Shown piece after piece: positions 57,390 through 64,000 of a stretch of DNA of 64,000 nt (the stretch's first letter is position 1; the number at the start of each line of letters is the position of its first letter). Where the stretch lies: contig NC_081414.1 of assembly GCF_030272615.1 (NCBI RefSeq), positions 525,575,637-525,639,636 of the forward strand, read 5' to 3'. A program made the position numbers and the translations under genes. The notes beneath the pieces are model-generated. The model searched no databases. It had not been told where the DNA came from and was given only the letters and a program-made list of their open reading frames with translations. The stretch is from Cryptomeria japonica (Eukaryota; Streptophyta; Pinopsida; Cupressales; Cupressaceae).

Positions 57390-59954
57390 ATGGTTGAAAC
57401 CCGTTCCCAAAAATCTAGGAGAGAAACTAAAGAGGTTCAAGAGTCCGCAAACACGAGTTCCTATGAATATGACAATGATATCTTTTTCAATTCTGATCAT
57501 ACTACATTACCTGACATGGATGCTTATAGAAACATTCTAAATGTTGAGCACATGGACACTACAAACAACAATGATACACACAATGATAATATGGACAACT
57601 TTTTAGTACATTCAGCAGAAGTGGAAGACACCATTATGGATCCCCGTTTCAATCGATTGGTTGAGGAAATAATGAGGAGAGATAGACAATACTTCTTACA
57701 AGTGATGGCACAAAGTGGGGCCAAGATCCCTCATGATTTTGACATGTCTCAAATAATGGAAAATCGACCTTTGCAACAACCTCACCTCAATATGGATCAA
57801 AGGAGGCCTAATAGTGGAGGAAATAGAGGACCACATATGGTGCCTGAATCACCATCATCTTTGTTTCAAAAACTAGAGGTCCTATACACACAAGGTCAAG
57901 CATATGATACTCACCTTCGCAGACCATTATGGAGGTCTTATGCAGAAAAATATACTCAATCACATACCAATGCTAAGGACCAACCACCAAAGCAATTGGA
58001 TATTCAGAGGCATGCTCAAAATTTGGACACAAGGAAACCTCACGTCAAATTTGGGGGCAACACACTAGAACAAACTCATGAAATTCCTATAGAGTATGGT
58101 ATACATGGACAAAGCAGATATTCTGCTCCTCATCATGACTCTATACCAAGTGGTCCATATACGCAGCATCATTATAGACCTCCTCCATATGAACATGTCT
58201 ATGATCAATATCATCCATATATGCAACATGCTCCTCCTCCACCCAGTGGTTCAGGCATGGGGTATGGTCCAAGAAGTCGGTCTCCACCCAAGAACAATTT
58301 GGAACAGAAAATCAAGGATTTACAAAAGAAAATGGAGGACATAAATACACCGAAGCCAACTTACACAATGAGAGACATATGTCCGTATCCATTTGATAAA
58401 AGCATTCCAATGCCTCTATTTCCTACACACTTTGTGACACCTAAGTTTGATAAGTACAGAGGCAAAGGAGATACTAAGGCACATATAAGACAGTTTTTCA
58501 CAGCTTGCATTGAGGTAGCAACAGAAGAGACATATTTGATGAGATTATTCCCACAAAGCTTAGGAGATCAAGCTATGGAATGGTTCTCCCAACTTCCACC
58601 TGGAATTAAGTCATGGGGTGACTTAGCAAAGGCTTTTATCCAACACTTCTCATACAAAATAGAGACAGATATATCAGTCACCACTTTGTGCAACACCAAG
58701 AAAAAGGATGGAGAATCTTTTTCATCGTTTTTACAAAGATGGAGAAATCTAGCCAGCAGATACTCTTGTGAAATTCCACAAAAACAAATGGTAGAGATGT
58801 TCACCCAAAATGTTAACAAAGACATTGGTTATGACTTAAGAAAATATTGTCTGTCCACCTTCAAGGACATCATTGAAAAAGGCTTAGCAACAGAGAAGGT
58901 CCTAATTGAACAAGGAGTCATTAAGATATTCAAGGAAAAGAAAGATGACTTTAAAGGAAAAGATAAGCCAAGATTTTGGAATAAAAACAAGAACACTGTC
59001 AATGATGGTGTTGTTGATGCCAATACAGTGCGACCCAAAATCATTTTTTCTGGATCAAGCTCTACAAACAATCAAGTGAATACTCAAACAACTTCCAAGT
59101 CACGAAGGAAGTACACTCCATTGGGAGAACCACTTGAGTCCGTTTTCAAAAAGCTAGTGGCAAACAAGATAATCACAATTCCAAATTTTCCTCCATATGA
59201 GCCAAAGGTCAAACCAAATTGGTGGAATGATGATGAATATTGTGAATTTCATAAGAGCAAAGGTCATAAAACAGGTAATTGTCATCAACTGAAGAACATC
59301 ATACAAGATCTTATTGATAGAGGTGACATTGAGATTGAAGGACACTCATCCAATCAAGAACATGAGATGTTTAAAGAACCATTCCCAAAACATGACAAGG
59401 GAAAAGCTAAAGCCACAGACGACCAAACCAACTATACCAGAGCATCCTATAACTATGACTCAATTGTCAATCACATTTCAATGGATAATTATGTCTCTAC
59501 CATTATCATCAAGGACAAAACGCCTGAGAATTTCACCCAAAGACCCAAGATTGTCCTAAAAGGCTTTGGATCTTCTTCTGAACCTACCTCTGAATGTAAT
59601 GTCACAACTCGTCGAGGTAAATTCACTTTGCAAGGTGCTCTATCTAAAAACACTGCTTCCTCATCAACCAAACCTGAGTATGACCTTGTAGAACAGTTAG
59701 GGAAGACACTCGCGCTTATCTCCATCCTTGAGCTCTTACGCATATCCCCCGCACATAAAGCCATTCTTGACAAAATCTTGAGAGACACCTTTGTCCCCAC
59801 TGATCTGAACGTGGACCAGTTTCAAGCCATGGTGGGATACCTTTCTGTTCCACACTCCCTTACATTCACAAAAGCTGATGACGCCTCCGTAAGTCAGCCA
59901 CATAATGCACCATTACACATTGAAGCCTTCATACACAAACATCGAATAAAATGA
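57390..59954 (+). CDS. Gypsy-2 Gag, intact 854-codon frame
   Basis: Open from ATG 57390 to TGA 59952-59954. The N-terminus MVETRSQ matches Gypsy-1. Residues about 100-350 are rich in Pro, His, Gln and Tyr and probably disordered. The capsid domain is about residues 352-505 (KFDKYRGKGDTKAHIRQFF; FLQRWRNLASRY). A CX2HX4HX4C zinc knuckle lies at residues 618-631 (CEFHKSKGHKTGNC), inside the WWNDDEYCEFH and QDLIDRGD context also seen in Gypsy-1. Gag would form the particle and bind the RNA. The stop falls four codons before the protease active-site motif; comparison with Gypsy-1 suggests it was once Arg (CGA). Lack of stops here contrasts with pol. Confidence 0.92.
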   Translation: MVETRSQKSRRETKEVQESANTSSYEYDNDIFFNSDHTTLPDMDAYRNILNVEHMDTTNNNDTHNDNMDNFLVHSAEVEDTIMDPRFNRLVEEIMRRDRQYFLQVMAQSGAKIPHDFDMSQIMENRPLQQPHLNMDQRRPNSGGNRGPHMVPESPSSLFQKLEVLYTQGQAYDTHLRRPLWRSYAEKYTQSHTNAKDQPPKQLDIQRHAQNLDTRKPHVKFGGNTLEQTHEIPIEYGIHGQSRYSAPHHDSIPSGPYTQHHYRPPPYEHVYDQYHPYMQHAPPPPSGSGMGYGPRSRSPPKNNLEQKIKDLQKKMEDINTPKPTYTMRDICPYPFDKSIPMPLFPTHFVTPKFDKYRGKGDTKAHIRQFFTACIEVATEETYLMRLFPQSLGDQAMEWFSQLPPGIKSWGDLAKAFIQHFSYKIETDISVTTLCNTKKKDGESFSSFLQRWRNLASRYSCEIPQKQMVEMFTQNVNKDIGYDLRKYCLSTFKDIIEKGLATEKVLIEQGVIKIFKEKKDDFKGKDKPRFWNKNKNTVNDGVVDANTVRPKIIFSGSSSTNNQVNTQTTSKSRRKYTPLGEPLESVFKKLVANKIITIPNFPPYEPKVKPNWWNDDEYCEFHKSKGHKTGNCHQLKNIIQDLIDRGDIEIEGHSSNQEHEMFKEPFPKHDKGKAKATDDQTNYTRASYNYDSIVNHISMDNYVSTIIIKDKTPENFTQRPKIVLKGFGSSSEPTSECNVTTRRGKFTLQGALSKNTASSSTKPEYDLVEQLGKTLALISILELLRISPAHKAILDKILRDTFVPTDLNVDQFQAMVGYLSVPHSLTFTKADDASVSQPHNAPLHIEAFIHKHRIK

Positions 59955-60881
59955 GTCTTGATAGATGGAGGAGCAGGTCTGAACATTTGTACATTGAGCA
60001 CTATTAAACAATTGGGATATTCTGATAAAGCTGTGAATTCTACAAACAAAATTACCATCAAGGCATATGATGATGAAGAGCATTCATCCAAAGGCACAAT
60101 CACCTTGCCTCTCAGAGTTTGGCTAGTTACAAAGGATGTGGTTTGTCAAGTCCTAGACCTGGATCTCACATACAATATATTACTAGGACGTCCTTGGATT
60201 CATGAAATGAGGGCAGTCCCATCTACATATCACCAATGCATTAAGTTTCCTCACAACAGAGTTGAAATAATAGTTAATGGTGATCCTAATCCATTCATAT
60301 ACTGCAATAACTTGAGACCGAAAACTGAGATGATCATTCCAAGTAATAGGGAAGTTGTCCCTTCTTCTGCATACATTGATCCTGAATCATTAAAACCTTC
60401 GACGTCAAAACAAGGTGAACTTAAAGGGAAATTTCAGGACAAGGGCATGGGTGAATACACGATGAATCAAACCATGTGCTTACAACAAGTTATGAGTTCA
60501 CCAAAAGAATATGGAAGACCACATCCTAATAAGAAGGTATCTATCATTATACTCAAATGGGACCCTACTATCTTTCAAAGATGAGGTGAACTGGAAGAAG
60601 AAGACTTATACAAAATGCTTTACAAAGACCCTGAAAATGATACACAAGATCACATCAGCCTACCATGTGAAAAGTATGGCAAAGGATTTAAGATCCTACA
60701 AAAATTTGGGTATGATGGCAAAAGTCCTCTTGGCTTAAGAAAGGAAGGCATCATTGAACCTTTACAACCTGAATCGACATTCAAAAAGGAGCGCTCGAAA
60801 GGACTTGGTTTCATGACTTCCAAGGTCAACACTCAAAAGATAGGAGAAGCATTACAAAACAAAGCTGCCAAAATTCAATAA
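59955..60881 (+). pseudogene. Gypsy-2 protease plus G-patch (broken)
   Basis: In frame with gag. The protease motif VLIDGGAGLNICT (near 59955-59990) keeps the catalytic Asp, and YNILLGRPWIHEM follows near 60170. The G-patch is near 60670-60830 (YGKGFKILQKFGYDGKSPLG, then EGIIEPLQ and KGLGF). Stops at 60582-60584 and 60879-60881 interrupt it. Confidence 0.85.
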
Positions 60882-61627
60882 GAGAATTGCTACTCCACAG
60901 ACTCCAATGAATGGGAATGGGATTCAAACAAATCCTCCAGTGAGTATGAACTCACCGAGACATTCAGAGAACCAGGTGAACCCACAGAAGAAGAAGAATT
61001 TTATAGAAAATTCAAAGTTGGTCAAGAAACAACCCCTGATGACCCCATACAGTCCTTGCCTCTAGGTTCTAGGTCGAAATCACATAGAAGGAGAACACCT
61101 GTCCCAGAATACACTACTAGTGATGATAATTTGGATTCGTTCACGATCGAGACAGATGAGGAGAGTGCCAATGATGACCTCGATGATTACCTTGACATAC
61201 CTGAGTATAACTGCATTTTCACTCTTAGCCCTGCTAACTTTGAAGACATCAAAGGCCTTCCCCTTGTTCACCACCAACTTATTGATTGGGACCATGAAGG
61301 ACCTGCACAATTCGACACATTCCAAAATGATGAAGGCTTTATTGATTATCCAGGCATACAAGATGATCTTCCCCCTGGGGACCATAAAGCAGGATACACT
61401 ATAGAACTCAATAGCGTGGCATATTTTGGTGAGGGTGTCGGGCCTTCTAGTTGCAAAAACATAAAAATAAAAACAAATCAAGGGTCTTATGGTGAAAACC
61501 ATGTTGTGGCGCTGTCTGACCCAAAAAAAGTAAAAAGAAAAGACGTATCTGAGGGCGAAAAACTCTTTGAGGCACCCGAGGATGGAAGGCTCGACATTCT
61601 TCCAGCATCATATGAAGAAAAACATCC
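60882..61627 (+). pseudogene. Gypsy-2 acidic region between G-patch and reverse transcriptase
   Basis: About 250 codons rich in Asp and Glu, starting with TDSNEWEWDSN, followed by a run of Glu, a short Arg/Lys-rich stretch (SRSKSHRRRTP) and more acidic sequence, then SEGEKLFEAPEDGRLD. It is homologous to 3430-4485 of Gypsy-1 in scattered blocks; no known domain is recognised. It ends with a frameshift near 61620-61630 before the reverse transcriptase, which Gypsy-1 does not have. Confidence 0.65.
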
Positions 61628-62560
61628 ATGTTGGTAGAGGAGACCATAAAAAAAAACATTGGCACAAAAGAAGTTCCACATAACATATTCCTAGCTCAAT
61701 CTCTGACGGAGACAGAAAGATCAAAATTCATAAATTTCTTCACAGAGCGACAAATCAATTTTGCATGGTCATACGCTGATATGCCTGGATTGGATCCGGA
61801 TTTGGTAATGCATCATTTGACAGTTAAACTGGGGGCAAAAATAGTGAAACAAAAATTAAGAAAGATGCATCCACAAGTGACATTATTAGTCAAGGCATAG
61901 TTTGAAAAATTATTGGATGTCGGATTCATACGCCCAATTGATTATCCTGAATGGATCTCCAACTTAGTGCCTGTCAGTAAACCAGATCGTAGCATCAGAA
62001 TATGTACAGACTTCAGAGACATCAACAAAGCTTGTCCTAAGGATGACTTCCCATTACCAAACATAGATTTGATTGTAGATCTCACAGCAGGTCATGCAAT
62101 GTTATCTTTGATGGATGGATTCTCTGGTTATAATCAAATAAAAATCGCATCCGAGGATTAGCACAAAACAACATTCACTTGTCCTTGGGGAACTTTCTGT
62201 TGGAATGTCATGCCCTTTGGGCTAAAAAATGCAGGTGCTACATAGCAAAGAGCCATGACTACTATCTTTCATGATCTTATGCACGTTACTTTGGAAGATT
62301 AGGTTGACGACCTCTTGAGGAAATCAATAGACAGAGATACACATTTGGACATACTTTGAGTCATCTTTGATCAGTTGGAAAAATATAAAGTAAGATTAAA
62401 CCCCAAGAAATGTGTCTTTGGAGTAACCTTCGGGAAGCTCCTGGGATTCATTGTCTCGAGAAGAGGAATCAAAGCCGATCCAGCAAAAGTCAAGGCCATC
62501 CTAGAGATTCAACCACCACAAAACATCAGTGAACTTTGATCTCTGCAAGGGAGACTCCAG
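61628..62560 (+). pseudogene. Gypsy-2 reverse transcriptase (broken)
   Basis: Matches Gypsy-1: LTETERSKFINFF, FIRPIDYPEWISN, IRICTDFRDINKACPKDDFPLP, LMDGFSGYNQIKI, MPFGLKNAG. Stops at 61898, 62159, 62243, 62300, 62357 and 62537, all in one frame. The stop at 62300-62302 replaces the Tyr of the catalytic YVDD box. Confidence 0.9.
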
Positions 62561-63580
62561 TCCATACGAAGATTCATAGCACAACTTGCGGATAAATGTA
62601 ATCCTTTTTAGCACTTGCTACATAAAAATATCAAGTTCAAATGGGATGATAACTGTCAACAGGATTTCCAGATACTTAAAGATTATCTTCTGAATCCACC
62701 AGTTTTGATGCCACCAGTTCCAGATCAACCTCTATTACTATACATATCAGCTACTTCAACAACATTGGGGGTACTCTTAGCACAACAGGTTGCTAAGGGC
62801 AAAGAAAAGGCAGTCTACTACATCAGTCGCACATTGGTGGGATATGAGATAAACTACACACCAATCGAGCGTGCGTGTCTCGCTGTGGTCTTTGCTTCAC
62901 AGAAATTATGACATTACATGCTAACTCATAAAACTAAGTTAGTTGCAAGGATCGATCCATTGAAATATCTTCTGAATAAAGCAACGCTTATTGGGCGACT
63001 AGCCAAATGGGTGATGCTCTTGAGTGAATTCGACATTGAGTATGTGGATTGAAAAGAAATAAAAGGACAAGCTATCGCAGATCAGTTAGCAGATTCTCCC
63101 ATGATAGATCATGTTCTTCTAACTTCAAAATTTCCAGATGAGTCCATCTTGATAGTGTCACATGCAAAGCCCTGGCAGCTATACTTTGATGGCTCATACA
63201 CACAACATGGGGCAGGAGCTGGTATCCTCTTCATAACTCCTCAAGGGGATTCCATACCAAAATCATATTGATTATCATTTACCTACACTAATAACATAGC
63301 AAAATACGAAGCATTAACAACTAGATTACGGATTGCAGTTCAGTGGAAGATCCAGAAACTTCATGTTTTTGGGGACTCTCAACTTGTAATTCATCAAGCA
63401 ACTGATGACTACCAAACAAAGGATGAGAAATTAATGCCTTACAAAAGAATGGTGGATGACCTGAAACAACATTTCATGAAGTTAGACTTTGAGCAGATAC
63501 CAAGAGAGCAAAATTGAGCCGCGGATGCCATGGCTACAATTGCTTCACTAATCGATCTACCACAGAATGAGACCCGCTAT
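62561..63580 (+). pseudogene. Gypsy-2 RNase H regions (broken)
   Basis: Native RNase H/connection (LLHKNIKFKWDDNCQ, YYISRTLVGYEINYTPIERACL), then the archaeal-type RNase H with FDGSYTQHGAG, AKYEAL (usual AEYEAL, so the catalytic Glu is changed), GDSQLVIHQ and ADAMATIAS. Stops at 62609, 62909, 63050, 63269 and 63515, most fitting CGA to TGA or CAG to TAG. Confidence 0.88.
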
Positions 63581-64000
63581 GAGTTCTTGGTGGATAACCT
63601 TTTGGTTCCCTCATATGAGATCACTCCTACTGAGATGATATGTGTTGTTGGTCCTAAGTCCCAGTTGTATGGTCCCATTTTCACATACCTTCGTGACAAT
63701 ACCCTTCCTCTTGACCTATCCAATAACCAACGTCGTACTTTCATTCACCAATCTTCTCGATACATCATTTTAGCCGATATCCTATACCGTCAAGGTCTAG
63801 ATGACACTCTTCTTAGATGTTTAGAAGGGGACGAAGCTCAGATTGCGTTACGTGAAGTTCATGAAGGGATATGTGGTCCACATTCTAGTGGTCCCACCTT
63901 AGCCAAGAAACTCAATCGGACTGGATATTACTGGCCCAATATGGAAAAAGACTCATATCAGTTTGTCAAGAAATGTAAGCAGTGTCAAATTTGGAGACCT
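63581..64000 (+). pseudogene. Gypsy-2 integrase N-terminal part (truncated by window)
   Basis: Open to the window end. It includes the HHCC zinc region (REVHEGICGPH, then CKQCQ) and GYYWPNMEKDSY. The catalytic core lies beyond the window. Confidence 0.85.

Larger units (their letters stand above)
54318..64000 (+). mobile_element. Gypsy-2: Tat-like Ty3/Gypsy element, cut by the window end
   Basis: 5' LTR, primer-binding site, a 2.3-kb leader with two short-motif arrays, intact gag, then protease, G-patch, acidic region, reverse transcriptase, two RNase H regions and the start of integrase. Same architecture as Gypsy-1 but in the opposite orientation and clearly diverged. Gag is open over 854 codons, whereas the part from 61628 to 64000 carries 11 stops in one frame. 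The 3' LTR would be outside the window. Confidence 0.92.

Noticed and set aside
59952-59954. A stop codon between gag and protease in both Gypsy-1 and Gypsy-2, suggesting programmed readthrough.
   Set aside because: The stops are at different codons in the two elements (three codons apart in the alignment) and both fit CGA-to-TGA decay. There is no shared readthrough context, so mutation is the simpler explanation.

Overview
This window looks like nuclear DNA of a seed plant with a very large, repeat-rich genome. A gymnosperm is my best guess (inference). It contains a single-copy host gene with a 9-kb first intron, several old and decayed LTR retrotransposons of the plant Tat-like Ty3/Gypsy and Ty1/Copia groups, hAT DNA transposons, and an L1-type LINE fragment. 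I see no bacterial or organellar gene organisation.

Layout. Positions 139-11365 (minus strand) hold Gypsy-1, a Tat-like element. Its whole 7.47-kb gag-pol reading frame stays in one frame but carries 13 in-frame stops, and its long leader contains two arrays of a short repeated motif. An LTR-like unit lies at 11366-12657. Gypsy-3, a remnant at 12658-15107, combines a gag zinc knuckle, a proline-rich 16-residue repeat and a G-patch. Positions 16141-29884 (plus strand) carry the only recognisable host gene. It has eight exons with clean splice sites and encodes a 328-residue Qa-SNARE of the SYP4 (SYP41/42/43, Tlg2-like) family. Intron 1 holds a 2.6-kb LTR-like insertion and microsatellites, and intron 6 holds a non-autonomous hAT element.

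Downstream of the gene, a hAT element with transposase remnants (30519-33872) sits in one half of a tandem duplication. The other half keeps the empty target site. A full Copia element with two LTRs and perfect target duplications follows (34620-42190). Next come an ORF1-only LINE fragment (about 42955-44803), a very decayed older Copia (about 46926-50500), a compound microsatellite (52338-53045) and a possible Copia LTR. Gypsy-2 (54318 to the window end, plus strand) is a second Tat-like element, cut off by the window edge.

Main points of interest. (1) Three LTR elements each carry a private short CpG-containing motif, repeated many times in the leader or LTR; the two Gypsy elements share the same two-array layout with unrelated motifs. 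(2) Gypsy-2 has an uninterrupted 854-codon gag next to a pol with 11 stops in 791 codons. (3) All three Gypsy-type elements carry a G-patch domain, and the two longer ones share a conserved acidic region between protease and reverse transcriptase. (4) Most lesions with an inferable ancestral codon are C-to-T or G-to-A changes, as expected from deamination of methylated cytosine.
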